The notes: generated by a model from the letters alone, not told the origin. Positions 12,401 to 21,625 are shown, counted from the stretch's first letter. The stretch is DNA of 64,000 nt from Panorpa germanica (GCA_963678705.1 OY783209.1:15128001-15192000); one strand, 5' to 3'. Program-made: numbers and translations.

Positions 12401-15400
12401 ACATTAAAAATGTAATACATGGTTTTTGAATGATTAATATTAACATTTATTTACTAAACTGAAAATAATTTTTGATGGTTCTTGATTAAACTTTCCTTTA
12501 ACAGCTGCATGCCTAAACACGAATATATGAAATCATTAAAAGAATATTTTGCATTTATTTATTAATATTATATACTGGTAGTAGATATTTTTATTATTGT
12601 GTTTTCGTCAAAAAGCTATGTTGTAAACAACGGAAGCAATTCTTAACAGGCATTTGTTACAACATTGTTCTTTTTTATTATGGTATTCTTTTTATATTGT
12701 ATTATATCATATTTCTACACATTTTGAAATTAATCATTATCATATTCCATCATCATCATATACCATATCGTCATCATACGAGGTGTGGCTACTTATAAAC
12801 GAGATTGATTTTGCAAAACTTTTTATTTTTAATTAATACATATTTAATACTAATTAAATACCATGTAATTAACTAGGTCGTCATAAATCAACCAGAACCT
12901 ACTGATGTAACACGTCCCGATGATCAAATTCGCCAATTCTTCTTAAAATTAGCTGGCACTGACCAAGAAGTTGATTGGATGGAGCTGAAAGAAGTCTTAG
13001 ATTACTCTATGAGAAACGGTAAGTAATACCCATGTAATTTTCTCTATTATAAGGAATCTATTAAATATTCTCGTAGTTTTACAAACGGAAAATGTATCAA
13101 TTTTTAAATAGACATATATGGATCTAATACTACAAATTATCATTCAATTATTTGAAATAATAAATAGGTGCTGGAAAGCGACTAATATTAAAAAGTATTT
13201 AAATCGCCCATGAGTATAGGGTACGGCTATTGTATATGACTGAATTCTTTCATTCTGGTCGCACTGAATATTTACTCGCAGCGTTTCTGACCTCTTCGTT
13301 CATGATGGCTATGTATGAATCGCGATCAGGTTATCCTCCTGCCTACTAAGACGCAATTGTAAGCACACACAGTATGTTGTTTTATAATGGTTGGAGTTTT
13401 ATATATATTTTTTTGGGATAATCCTGAAGTTTAATTTCATAGGCTTAAATCAAATAAGTTTAAGTACAAGTATATGCAGTAGTAGTTTGTTAGGCAAGAT
13501 GAGTTTATAATGTTTTTAAATAAATCAATGCATTTGTATGAGTTTAATAATTACCTGTGTCTAGCAGTGTTACATATTCCTTCTTTTAAGTTTCACATCT
13601 ACTGTCACGGTATATTACTCTGTTAGAGTTTGATATTTTGTGACGATTTTTATAGTTGCTGTCCGTTGATTTAGGTTCCTTTTCTTTTCCTCTCTCCTTC
13701 TGTTCAATTTCCTAACCTAAATCTTGTATCATTAAGTTTAAGCATAAGTAAAATTTATTCATATTAAATCATCCTAATATCGATCTAGACGTAATATCAT
13801 TAACTTTTTTCTCATATTGTATAGTCTTTTCAAATGGTAGTAACTTTTTCCATAAGCATAAAACTGCTAGATTTGTTTCTTATTTCACTTGTAAGAATAG
13901 CTTAGTTTAGAAGTTATGAAGCTGTACATATTTAATTTTTTCTCTGTCTAATTCAATACCCACGTATCTCTTATCTACAACCAAATAAAATTATAATGCA
14001 GATAAACTTGTAGAGTACCGCTGCAATGTTTGAAACTCGAAAATTGTTTTCGTTATTAAAATACTATCCCAAGATATCTGAATATTTAACTGGACTATCG
14101 ATATATTTAGTGATATGTAGATTTTGATCATTGTATTTGCTAGAACTTCCTGCTAATCGTGCGAGCGTTGGAGGTGGGGATGCAGCGGCCACGGAAGGAG
14201 GAGGAGGAGGGATACTTTCACTTATTTGCGGAGCCTTATGTGGAGATACACCAATCGGAGATGCAATGAAGGGTACAGTAAGTGGTATGTATTTGCAACT
14301 GTGAAATATCAATTTGTTTCGGAGCCCAACACTGCTTTATATTTTGCCCTAATACTGTAAATAAGTTCCAAACAAGACTCGTCTAGATATTGTACTCTCT
14401 CCACGTATTTTTTCCTAAAGCTACGCAATTCCGCAGGTCTGATTAAATTTCAACTCCAACCACAAAAAAGCCTGTTCCGTGTGATCCAACCACCACCGTT
14501 TTTAGGGTTATCGACATTTTTCCCTCTGTGTGATAAAAAATACCTCTAGTTTCTTGTTGCCGGCTAAGACAAATCTCTTCCATCAATTCGATAAATTAAA
14601 GTAGAAGTTCCATATTCCCATTATTACAAGCCGGTATATTTTCAATTGACTCTAGAGCATCTGCATTTACATTAACTGGGTTGTTGTTTTTCTAGGAATC
14701 AAATTGGGTGCTTAATAGAAATATCTTTCCCGAATTTTTGTTCGTATATTAAAAGCATTTCCGCTATTCGGTCTTCTAACGGACGACTTTGCCTTTTCTG
14801 AATCAGTAGGGTTGGATGCATCAGACTACTTGCTGGCAACTGGGGAGGGTCTGAAGTTTCACTCTTGTGTGCAGCTGGAGAGGTTTACCAACTTGCATCA
14901 ATTTACAAAACACACGTTTTCTGGCCCCATGCTCCCACAGAGTTTCCGGAAGGTATACTTACATAAACTACAAAATTAAACAAGAATGCCTAAGTTGTCC
15001 TACAAGTTGAATTATCCAACACCTTATACCCACTCAATTATATAAAAGGAAAACTACAACGAACCGCGTTCACAGGATTAAAGAGATTTTTAATTTTTAC
15101 ACCTCCACCACTTCATGTAACGATTTTTCAGGGGACGCAGTCTTCGTTACAAAACTAAATACATACTGCCAGATGCGCAGTAATATAAATATAAAATGAA
15201 TTAACATAAAGTAAATAAAACAAATCTATTTGATTAATCGGTGCTTTAAGCAGATAACAGATTAAAAGAAACACAAAAATTGAGTTAGGTATCAGGTTGC
15301 CCAGACTCTTACAATAAATTTTACAATTCATAAATCAATCGAAATAATATGTCATAAAATCTCTATAATTTAATAATTCAAAATAATTATGACAATAAAT

Positions 15401-18400
15401 AAAAGAATAAGAGATGTCTGTACAATTAGTATAGGGAACAAATGAGATTTTCTTATATAATAACTGCATAATTTAAATCTGGATGCAGCTAGACTCCAGT
15501 TTGTACAGAAATATAAATTAATTGCCAAAATTGCAATATATAACTAAAGCATATATGAAAAATATCTTCAGAACATTAAAAATATATCCTCAAAAACCAG
15601 GTTTATATTGTCACAAATTTGGCGCGGTGCATCTATCCTCTCCAGATTCCGACACCAAAAGTTACAAACGTGTAAGGGCGTGTAGGGGGGATAAAAAAAG
15701 TCTTGGCTCTGGAACTGATCTGTGCCGTCAAATGTACAAATTTGTAGGTGCAAGAAAGAGAAATATAGGAAAGGAAGTTTTACTCTAGAAAATATTATAT
15801 TTGCCGTACCTCGGGCGCGATTTGGGTTCTTTAAATTACTTACTACAACTAAGTATAGATATACTTATCTAGTTGCATACATTACTATAATTACACGGTG
15901 TTGTAGATATTGCTCCAATGAACAATTCTACATGATTAGATAACTAGGTCCGAGGGTTTAGTCCTGCGTAGTCTTCGAACATCATTACTATCTTCTATGT
16001 TCTAGGTGTCTATGTATGTCGTCATTACGGATATACCACGGTGCATTAACTATTCCTCGCAGAACTTTATTGTGGAACATTTGTATTTCTTTAATATTCG
16101 ATTTCTTGGTGCAACTCCAGAGTTGCACTCCATACGTTCACACTTGCTTTAGCACTTGTTTATATATATAAAAAAGCTTGTTTTCAATTTTTAGTGCAGT
16201 GCGTAGTCCAATTAGCCAATACATATTCCTGTATTTTATGTTCAGTTCTTCCTTTTTCTTTTTAACATGCGTTTTCCACCTTAACTTAGTATCTAGTGTC
16301 ATTCCTAGATATTTTCCTTCATTCGCATGAGGAATTGTGTGTGTTGATTTAGAGTCATTGAGTTTAATTCCCCAAACTTTAGTCCGAGGGCTGACCTTGT
16401 CCACTGCTTTTTGAAGTTTTGATGTTGCTCCATTGATAGTGTTCCCAACGGCCAAGATAGCAGTATCATCCGCACTGGTGGCCTTTGTTGTTTCCTCATC
16501 TTGTGGTATATCTCTTTTGTAGAGCAAGTACAGTGCTGTGCCAAGCACACTACCTTGCGGTACTCCTGCACAGATGTTGTGAGTATTCATTGCCACACTT
16601 AACACGGAAAGCCTAAAAGGCTGTCTGCCAGATAGGACATATTTTAGTCGAAGAGAAAACTGTGTAGTGTACTATAATAAGCATTTTTGATATGCAACAG
16701 TTTTGCAAGCCCTTCGTTGGATAATACTTTTAGGTACCTGCCCAGAAATGAGGTGCTTTTTTGTTACTCAAGTTACATTTAATTTCCCTTTTAAATTCTG
16801 ATAGCGTAACTCGATATATTTTGACATTATCATTTCTCTTTGTAACGTTATGTTTTCTTCGGCTGATTCTCTAGCAAAGGGCTTAAATGTTTCCTCCAGG
16901 TGCTGTGCAAATAACTTTACTTTTTCACTATTACTCCTCGCCCACTGATTAAAGTTTCCCCTAACAGGTAGTGCTTGCGTCACTAGTCTGTTGATACCTT
17001 TTGTTGCTTTCTATAGAGAATAGTTAATATATTTGATGCTGAGAGTTTCTGTAGATGTGCACTGATAGCTAGATTTTTTACTACTCGGATGTTTTCTTTT
17101 TGCTTAATACTCAAATGATTGAGAATCGTCTTGTCGTCTGGGGAGCGGCTATTTTGCCATTTTTGCCGTGCTTTCCGTTTTATAATTACTAGTTCTCGTA
17201 GTTTTGTGTGGGCTTTACAGGCTTTATTTAATAGCAGAATTTAGTAGCATTATTCGCTATTCACTCTGGGTTTTGTTCTGACTAACTGTTTATAACTGAC
17301 TGACTTATGGTTTATCACGGACTGACTTCGACTCGGTGCTCATGCTCTGTATATAGTCTCCGGTGGGTAGTAAAATTTCTGCTAATTTATAATAATATAT
17401 ACAACGTATTCATTTCCACGAATCCGTGACTTTGTGGAAGGTTTTTACTATGTTGTCCTTGTAGTTCGCAGTATAGTTATTTCTTTGAAGTCGGTGTAAT
17501 AAATAACACAAAAGGTATTATGTATTGACGTGTTTAAGAGTTGTTTACTCCTTTTATCTTTATCGTGGTACAATGGTACTCCCATTCCATTACATAAATG
17601 GTATACCATTTCTGCTCGTTACGTATATAAAATTCACAACCGTAATTTTCTTATGTTCAGACGCCCTCAAATTAGTAACAAGATTAATCAAATATATAAA
17701 CCACAAAAATAAATAATTAAATAACTACCTTCAAGGCCGGATTAGATAACAACATTATTTTCAATCTAATTTAAATATTATTAAATAGCTTTTTTCAATA
17801 AAATAAATTCAAGCTCAAATCACAAAAAAATTACTGATTAAGGATTGTATTTTCATCCATTCCATTCAAAAACAAAAACAATAGTTTACATAAAAAAAAA
17901 TTAAATATACCGTGAAAAGGGTTACATGGATTATGTTGCAGTCAATCAAAATCCCACTAAGGTGCCGGTTTTGTCGTATAAAACATCGGGTTAGCATAAT
18001 ACAATATCATTGTGACGTCATCAATATCATCGTAGATCTTATTCACCATAATTTATTTCGGATTCCTGGAGTGTTTATAATTTTTAGTCAGAGAGGCATT
18101 CGGCATCAACATCAGATATAAAACGAATCCTTTCTTGTAGGCCTACGTCCCCAGGCTCAATTTAAAGTAAAACACTCGAATCGACGTTAACAAACAGCAT
18201 AAAGCCGAAAACAAAATGCACGCCGCCTTCATAACGAATCAAACAGATTTTAGAAAATAATCGAATCCGATCGAATCTAATACTAAACATCACTTTCCGT
18301 ATTTTTCACAACCACCCAAAACTCTCCCAGGAAATATATCACCTATAAACCCTAATTAAATCACAAAAAATTAAAGTAATAATCACCAGCCAATAATCTA

Positions 18401-20165
18401 GATAAAACAACCACGTCTTATCCATCGACACTTCATGCAACAAGTCCCGTTACTCTCAACCACCGACGCCAAAAACCTCTCTCCGCTAATCCACCCTATA
18501 GAACAATGAACTGTACCAACACGAGGCGGTGAATTTAAACCTGTTGTGTTGTTTTTGAATATATAAAAATAAAACTAATAGTAATATATTTTACACTAAT
18601 TGTTACTAATTAATAATATAAAGGTCTAAAATTAATATATAGCTTATATGGATATGCAGGGTGTTTGTTGTATATAAAGCGATATTAAATCCGGCGCTCT
18701 TAGTGGAACACCCTTTACTTCGCGATATTTTTATATATAAAAACAGGTTCTTCGGTATATTTATAATAATCTAATACATGATTTCTTATTACAGAAACTC
18801 AAAATAAAGGCTTTTCTAAGGATGTTTGCCGTAGTATGGTAGCCATGTTGGATGTAGATCAATCTGGAAAATTAGGATATGAAGAATTTAAAACACTTTG
18901 GAGCGATATTAGAATGTGGAAGGTAATTGATTTTCATATACTCTTTATGGAATTATTGCTTTCTTTATGTTTAAATATATTGCTTTATCTATTAAGTTTA
19001 TTAATATTATAACTTACATTATTTATATGAATGTATTATAGGTAAGGGCCCATCCATTAATTACGTCACACACAAACCAGGGGGGATCCTTAACGTGTGA
19101 CAAGATGTGACATATGGGAAGGAGGAGTCATTGGATTTGTGATGTCACATCTAATTTAAAATTAGACTTTAAACAAAAAGTAATATTACGATCAAAAGCA
19201 AAACAAAACTGAACAGAATTTTTTTTCAAATGTTTGAAGTCACGACCGGGCGGATGCTTTATGCAGTGTTTAACAAAGAGGACGGAGGGTTACAAAGTTA
19301 TGAGCTATGTGTGACGTAATTTATGGATGACTCCTAAACAAGGCCTTGCTAACTGTACTCTGTAACATAGTTTCGTATAATGACATATGAAATTCAACGT
19401 ACCATTTGCGGATATAGTTTTTTGTAGTTTTTTTTAACGTTGACCTATGTGCATAATCAATTTAATTTGATAACAATCAAACCTTGAACATATAATTCCT
19501 GTCTGAGGATTAAACCCAAAGACGCTGCAGTGTACTGTTAAGTATTAAAACTCTCGCCGGCTAAGTCGTCTAGCGAATATAATACAAAATATTATTTAAA
19601 CAGAAGATTAAGGCTGCAGACTTAATTATTAATTTAATTTAAGCACGAAACCGATATTAACAGTGCATATTTTACCACTGTCTTTTACCACTCGGCAAAT
19701 AAGACATGAATATGTGCAGTATTTGAGTACAATTTCTGCGATAAAGTTTCCTGTATTTTAGCAATCACTGCTATAAATTTATTTCTTTCACGCTATAAAA
19801 AAAAATTTTCACTAGGCTGTTTTCAAATTATACGACAAAGATGGTTCTGGTTGTCTTAGTGCCTTCGAGCTTCGCCAAGCGATTAATTCTGCGGGATATC
19901 ACATTAATAATCGTCTTCTTAACGTCCTGGTTCATCGTTATGGTACGAAAGATGGCATGATTGCATTTGACGATTTTATAATGTGTGCGGTTAAACTAAA
20001 AACAATGATCGGTAAGTTATCAAAAAATTGTTTCAAATTTAAAAGAAATATTTTATAAAATACGAGTGTCTTGTTTCAGATGTTTTCCGAGAGAGAGATG
20101 TTGATGGAACAAATGTGGCGACTTTCAACATGGAAGAATGGATTGAGAAAACCGTTTATTCTTAA
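414..20165 (+). CDS. CalpA: Calpain (Calpain-A-like calcium-dependent cysteine protease), 19 coding exons
   Basis: Intracellular calcium-activated cysteine protease (family C2). Exons: 414-459, 2285-2442, 3601-3777, 4507-4694, 4835-4969, 5200-5368, 5466-5647, 5730-5889, 6001-6091, 6169-6332, 6401-6499, 6579-6697, 6769-6811, 12251-12289, 12877-13018, 14144-14284, 18795-18922, 19816-20011, 20080-20165. All borders are GT/AG and phases agree throughout, giving about 820 residues (773 without exon 16). Catalytic Cys153 lies in GELGDCW, His309 in IKGHAYS, Asn337 in RLRNPWG. The C2-like domain ends near FRLPPGTY; the penta-EF-hand domain carries [24 protein letters not shown] and [14 protein letters not shown]. 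The N-terminus has a short hydrophobic stretch ([13 protein letters not shown]), a feature of insect Calpain A. The start was chosen as the first in-frame ATG, in good context (AAAATGG); the splice acceptor at 391 implies an upstream exon outside or left of the view. No lesions seen. The order and content argue for Calpain A over Calpain B. Confidence 0.93.
460..2284 (+). other. CalpA: Calpain intron 1
   Basis: No gene. Two unusually C/G-rich patches (about 748-960 and 1140-1255) share the word GCACTTTCAATT and similar flanks, so they may be two scraps of one repeat; a MITE-like stretch follows at about 1258-1435. The rest is AT-rich with nothing recognisable. Confidence 0.6.
1258..1435. mobile_element. 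MITE remnant of the ATCCATAAATTACGTCACAC family
   Basis: GCTATTCATAAATTACGTCA at the left, then ATGTGACGTCACAACATTTC and CCCCTCCTCC, which match in order the reverse complement of the complete MITE at 19046-19334. The right terminus is not visible, so this copy is truncated or eroded. Confidence 0.55.
2285..2442 (+). CDS. CalpA: Calpain exon 2: N-terminal hydrophobic/anchor helix
   Basis: Follows TTCACAG; encodes a stretch containing [19 protein letters not shown] and ending [12 protein letters not shown]. The donor GTATGA at 2443 leaves phase 0; a second in-frame donor (GTGGTA) one codon earlier is possible but weaker. Confidence 0.88.
2443..3600 (+). other. CalpA: Calpain intron 2
   Basis: About 1.16 kb of AT-rich sequence without an ORF, repeat or RNA signature I can support. 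Confidence 0.6.
3601..3777 (+). CDS. CalpA: Calpain exon 3: start of protease core
   Basis: Phase 0 in and out (59 codons). Contains [10 protein letters not shown] and the RPDR..EWLRP signature that begins the calpain protease core. Confidence 0.93.
3778..4506 (+). other. CalpA: Calpain intron 3 with MITE end fragment
   Basis: AT-rich. At 4432-4450 the sequence GGGGTCATCCATAAACTACG matches one terminus of the MITE family; no second end is present. Confidence 0.5.
4507..4694 (+). CDS. CalpA: Calpain exon 4: catalytic cysteine
   Basis: Encodes [14 protein letters not shown]; the nucleophile codon TGT is at 4582-4584. Donor GTAATA, phase 2. Confidence 0.95.
4835..4969 (+). CDS. CalpA: Calpain exon 5: protease core
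   Basis: Encodes [19 protein letters not shown] and [14 protein letters not shown], conserved core segments. Phase 2 in and out. Confidence 0.94.
5200..5368 (+). CDS. CalpA: Calpain exon 6: protease core
   Basis: Encodes [20 protein letters not shown] followed by TGGVTEMY. Enters in phase 2 and leaves in phase 0. Confidence 0.94.
5466..5647 (+). CDS. CalpA: Calpain exon 7: catalytic histidine and asparagine
   Basis: Encodes [11 protein letters not shown] (His309) and [18 protein letters not shown] (Asn337). Enters phase 0, leaves phase 2. Confidence 0.95.
5730..5889 (+). CDS. CalpA: Calpain exon 8: core to C2-like junction
   Basis: Encodes [20 protein letters not shown] and NLSPDSL, the end of the protease core. 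Donor GTGAGT, phase 0. Confidence 0.94.
6001..6091 (+). CDS. CalpA: Calpain exon 9: C2-like domain
   Basis: Encodes [20 protein letters not shown] and GCRNYL. Leaves in phase 1. Confidence 0.93.
6169..6332 (+). CDS. CalpA: Calpain exon 10: C2-like domain, acidic loop
   Basis: Encodes [13 protein letters not shown], an acidic loop ([11 protein letters not shown]) and [20 protein letters not shown]. Such an acidic loop is a known calcium- or lipid-responsive element of calpains. Phase 0 out. Confidence 0.93.
6401..6499 (+). CDS. CalpA: Calpain exon 11: C2-like domain
   Basis: 33 codons from [19 protein letters not shown] to FINLRE. The donor must be the weak GTCTGT at 6500 to keep the [13 protein letters not shown] reading into the next exon; reading through gives an early stop. 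Confidence 0.88.
6579..6697 (+). CDS. CalpA: Calpain exon 12: end of C2-like domain
   Basis: Encodes [19 protein letters not shown] and [15 protein letters not shown]. Leaves in phase 2. Confidence 0.92.
6769..6811 (+). CDS. CalpA: Calpain exon 13: acidic linker
   Basis: Encodes [15 protein letters not shown], matching the acidic linker after the C2-like domain of insect calpains. Donor GTAAGT, phase 0; a 5.4-kb TE-filled intron follows. Confidence 0.9.
7091..7670 (-). mobile_element. mariner-like element, 3' part with transposase C-terminal fragment
   Basis: The terminal repeat CGAGGTGTGACTATTCTTAA begins after a TA at 7089-7090. On the minus strand a decayed transposase reads [14 protein letters not shown] (HTH region), [18 protein letters not shown] and [18 protein letters not shown]. 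In active mariners the motif is SPDLAP(S/C)D, whose last Asp is the third catalytic residue; here it is Ala and the upstream Asp is Glu, so this copy is dead. Reading-frame breaks lie near 7380 and 7480. Confidence 0.8.
7430..7660 (+). repeat. Left arm of a 0.2-kb inverted repeat
   Basis: The stretch from about 7430, including CTTCGATTTTGATAATTT (7531) and GAAGCGGGGATATAACTATT, is closely matched in reverse complement by about 11085-11300. The outer half overlaps the mariner transposase region, so the arms may be two opposed mariner pieces and not dedicated transposon ends. Confidence 0.75.
7861..9195 (+). pseudogene. Broken [13 protein letters not shown] / PIN-FEN-like nuclease gene
   Basis: Starts [17 protein letters not shown] at 7861; the frame breaks near 8080-8140. 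The next open part (8141-8566) holds [17 protein letters not shown] and [16 protein letters not shown], the acidic-residue pattern of the PIN/FEN-like fold in a family common in arthropods and cnidarians. After another break comes [20 protein letters not shown] (8606-8665), then [20 protein letters not shown], and a cysteine-rich tail [20 protein letters not shown] (9031-9090). AATAAA follows at about 9215. At least three frame breaks and a stop within the Cys tail make it non-functional. The family's biochemical role is unknown to me; nuclease activity is inferred from fold only. Confidence 0.65.
9444..11064 (-). mobile_element. Helitron 1, both termini present, internally deleted
   Basis: Minus strand: the 5' end TCTATATATATAAAAGAAAG begins at 11064 after an A; the 3' end is a GC hairpin (complement of 9455-9472) followed by CAGCTAG and a T. 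That fits rolling-circle transposons inserted between A and T with TC...CTRR ends. Length 1.62 kb. It carries helicase pieces but no Rep domain. The terminal 15 bases match Helitron 2 at 58644. Confidence 0.85.
9738..10814 (-). pseudogene. Helitron helicase (PIF1-like) remnant
   Basis: From 10814: [36 protein letters not shown], then a jump to [20 protein letters not shown] (another frame, about 10570-10630), a second jump, then the open 9738-10595 frame with [87 protein letters not shown] and [13 protein letters not shown]. The Walker A segment (GGTGKT) lies in the first deleted part, so ATPase function is lost. Confidence 0.85.
11085..11300 (-). repeat. Right arm of the 0.2-kb inverted repeat
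   Basis: Reverse complement matches 7430-7660, best over ATCAAAATCGAAG and the AATTATATCCCCGCTTC region. Right edge of the strong match is 11197; weaker similarity runs to about 11300. Confidence 0.75.
11270..11516 (-). mobile_element. mariner-like 5' end
   Basis: On the minus strand TTAGATGTGGCTATTTTAAA matches the terminal repeat at 7091, followed by about 180 bases of leader and an ATG opening [20 protein letters not shown], plausible as a decayed mariner N-terminus. Together with 7091-7670 this could be one interrupted element. Confidence 0.55.
12251..12289 (+). CDS. CalpA: Calpain exon 14: possible 39-nt linker mini-exon
   Basis: TTATAG precedes and GTAAGT follows 13 open codons ([13 protein letters not shown]), phase 0 on both sides, so it can be included or skipped without a frame change. 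I do not recognise the peptide; linker length varies among calpains. Confidence 0.55.
12779..12860 (-). mobile_element. Solo mariner terminal fragment
   Basis: CGAGGTGTGGCTACTTATAA and the next 50 bases (AAAACTTTTTATTTTTAATTA) repeat the left terminus at 7091-7150 in the same orientation. It sits just before the acceptor of calpain exon 15 (12877). Confidence 0.7.
12877..13018 (+). CDS. CalpA: Calpain exon 15: EF-hand 1 of the penta-EF-hand domain
   Basis: Encodes [20 protein letters not shown] and [10 protein letters not shown]. Donor GTAAGT, phase 1. Confidence 0.93.
13019..14143 (+). other. CalpA: Calpain intron between exons 15 and 16
   Basis: AT-rich sequence; no ORF or repeat I can name. 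Confidence 0.6.
14144..14284 (+). CDS. CalpA: Calpain exon 16: Gly-rich hydrophobic cassette between EF-hands 1 and 2
   Basis: Acceptor TTTGCTAG at 14136-14143. Completes the split codon as GAA and stays open for 47 codons: [18 protein letters not shown], a run of five glycines, then [11 protein letters not shown] and [10 protein letters not shown]. Ending at GTATGT (14285) preserves phase 1, so the exon is a symmetric cassette; GTACAG at 14273 is an alternative in-frame donor, while GTAAGT at 14278 would shift the frame to an early stop in exon 17. Drosophila Calpain A is known to carry a long hydrophobic insertion in its calmodulin-like domain, and this exon occupies the equivalent place. 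Confidence 0.7.
14285..15868 (+). other. CalpA: Calpain intron after exon 16, unassigned part
   Basis: No supported gene. Short open frames exist but carry no recognisable motif. Confidence 0.55.
15869..17250 (-). mobile_element. Jockey-clade LINE fragment, deleted in the RT core
   Basis: On the minus strand: a linker fragment with [20 protein letters not shown] (about 16768-16983), loss of the central fingers/palm, then [17 protein letters not shown] and [11 protein letters not shown] (normally ADDTA, the catalytic Asp pair), [20 protein letters not shown], and the 3' end. The 3' terminus from about 15869 matches the fragment at 49837. It also lacks about 75 bases near 15980 relative to that copy. 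Dead. Confidence 0.85.
17251..18794 (+). other. CalpA: Calpain intron, unassigned part
   Basis: A patch at 17260-17370 (GGACTGACTTCGACTCGGTG) recalls LTR ends seen in insect retrotransposons and resembles 49000-49040, but it is too short to call. 17900-18540 is slightly richer in GC and unrecognised. Confidence 0.45.
18795..18922 (+). CDS. CalpA: Calpain exon 17: EF-hand 2
   Basis: Joins exon 15 directly or exon 16 in the same phase 1. Encodes [20 protein letters not shown] and [11 protein letters not shown]: a full calcium-binding loop. Confidence 0.94.
19046..19334. mobile_element. MITE with about 26-bp terminal inverted repeats, TAA target duplication
   Basis: The left end GGGCCCATCCATTAATTACG and the reverse complement of the right end GGAGTCATCCATAAATTACG continue together through TCACACA. 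TAA flanks both sides (19043-19045 and 19335-19337). A 3-bp TAA/TTA target and G-rich ends suggest the PIF/Harbinger superfamily. No coding capacity, 289 bp. Confidence 0.8.
19430..19573 (-). mobile_element. tRNA-derived SINE, copy 2
   Basis: Aligns with 1-165: AGACGCTGCAGT / AGACACAGCAGTC, then ...CTCTCGCC...GTCGTC at the head and TGCATAATCAATTTAATTTG / CCATAATCAATATAAGTTCA in the body. The B box is eroded (GGGTTTAATCC), so this copy is older or less constrained. Confidence 0.65.
19816..20011 (+). CDS. CalpA: Calpain exon 18: EF-hands 3 and 4
   Basis: Encodes [20 protein letters not shown], then a degenerate loop region [15 protein letters not shown]. Donor GTAAGT, phase 1. Confidence 0.94.
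20080..20165 (+). CDS. CalpA: Calpain exon 19: EF-hand 5, stop
   Basis: Encodes [20 protein letters not shown], then WIEKTVYS and TAA at 20163-20165. EF-hand 5 normally mediates dimerisation in penta-EF-hand proteins. Confidence 0.94.
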
Positions 20166-20286
20166 ATATGTATTATTGGTAAATGAATTTGTAGGAAGTT
20201 ATTTTACAACTAAACATTTTAGTACTAGCTATGTAAAATACCTTTCACCCGTATTATCAGATAACAATTACTATTGCTTAATTTTA

Positions 20287-20292
20287 AATAAA
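20287..20292 (+). promoter_or_regulatory. CalpA: Candidate calpain poly(A) signal AATAAA
   Basis: First AATAAA after the calpain stop codon, 122 bases downstream; a T-rich tract follows. Other AT-rich variants further right are possible. Confidence 0.5.
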
Positions 20293-20319
20293 AGAAAATT
20301 TAAGCTCTCTTTATTGTAA

Positions 20320-20987
20320 CGATTACTTACTCTGTTGTACTCTCATGGCTGCTAACAAATACTAAACAAATACTGAAGTTTTACTATATATGAATCTCTA
20401 TTGGCTAAGTGCTCGTACAAAATTAATACTCGTATATTACTAACATAATATTAAGGATGTTATATTTATACAATAATAATATATTATAATTGTATAATTA
20501 CTATTTAATTATTATATATTTTACTATATATAAAATATGTATTTTTATTTAGGTTAAATGAGTTTTATTAGCATAAGAAACATTACCAGTAGTCATTTGA
20601 TCGTGCTGCAGTGAGGACGGGTTTAGAAGACCGCTTGCAAATTTAGTGATTTAAAATTGTAAAAAATATAATAACAAGTTTGTTGCTATTGTTAAGTAAA
20701 AACAAAAGAATTTAGTTTAGTTTTTTGTTATGGGATAGTGTGAAGAACAGTGTTGTTTCTTAGAGAAGAATTCAAGCAGTTGTTTACATAAAAAATAACA
20801 TTACCATTTATATAAACGAGTTACATATATGTATGTTACAGTAAGGAAATAGAATTACATCAATAATAGAAATAATAAGACCTCTTTGGTTCTAACTGAG
20901 TAAATTATGTATATATTTAAAAATATTCAATATTATATTGGGTTGGTAGAAAAGAAATTAAGATTTTGTAGTGTAAAATTAAACAGG
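20320..20987. other. Intergenic, AT-rich
   Basis: Downstream of the calpain; no gene, RNA or named repeat seen. Confidence 0.6.
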
Positions 20988-21625
20988 TTTTTTTTTTTTT
21001 TTTATATTTATTTATTAAGCTTTGGCTTATTCATCCTTCTTGCTAATTTAAAATATAAACAGATATTACATTTTATAATACATAAAAATTATTTATAACG
21101 ATACATATATATCTACTATATTTATTACTCTTGTTCTTTGAAGATTTTCCATGCATATATTCATTCACATATTTTGCAGTGGCACTATTTATATCGGATA
21201 TTAGACTTAACACGTTTACTAGCATCATGGTATGCTTGCATAAATTATTCCATAAGTAGTCGACTGCCTGCTTTTTGAATTTACATCATAGTATCATGTG
21301 GTCTATAGTACCTTCTTCTGCACAGATGCAATTAAAATATTGTATTATTTTTATTTTTGCTAGGTGTGATGGAACTTTATAATGACCTGATCTTAGTCGG
21401 CATATTGTAGAAACGAATTTTCTAGATAAATTTTTATTGATTGTTATTGACATGTTATCTTTAATTTTATTGTTGAAAAGGTAGAATGTTTTGCCTGTGG
21501 TTTGACTTGCCTCCGTATACATTATTTGCCAGTTCATATAGGCCTTTTCCTTGATGATAATTTTCATTTCATTTAAGGAAGATTTTATATCACTTAATTT
21601 ACCGTCAGTACATGCTTCTTTTTAT
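20988..21625 (-). mobile_element. 5'-truncated RNase-H LINE (3' end only)
   Basis: A T-run at 20988-21003 is the poly(A) tail of a minus-strand element. The adjoining GCTTTGGCTTATTC is shared with the larger LINE whose tail starts at 23710. The coding remainder reads KEACTDGKLSDIKSSL, MNWQIMYTEASQTTGKTF and a C-terminal Cys/His motif C..AEEGTIDHMIL, parallel to KEACVDGEITEI and CGEEGSLDHIILGC in the other copy. Sequence divergence suggests another subfamily. Confidence 0.8.

Noticed and set aside
14064..14312. 82-aa minus-strand open frame
   Set aside because: It is the antisense shadow of the calpain cassette exon; its Pro/Ser run mirrors the glycine codons.
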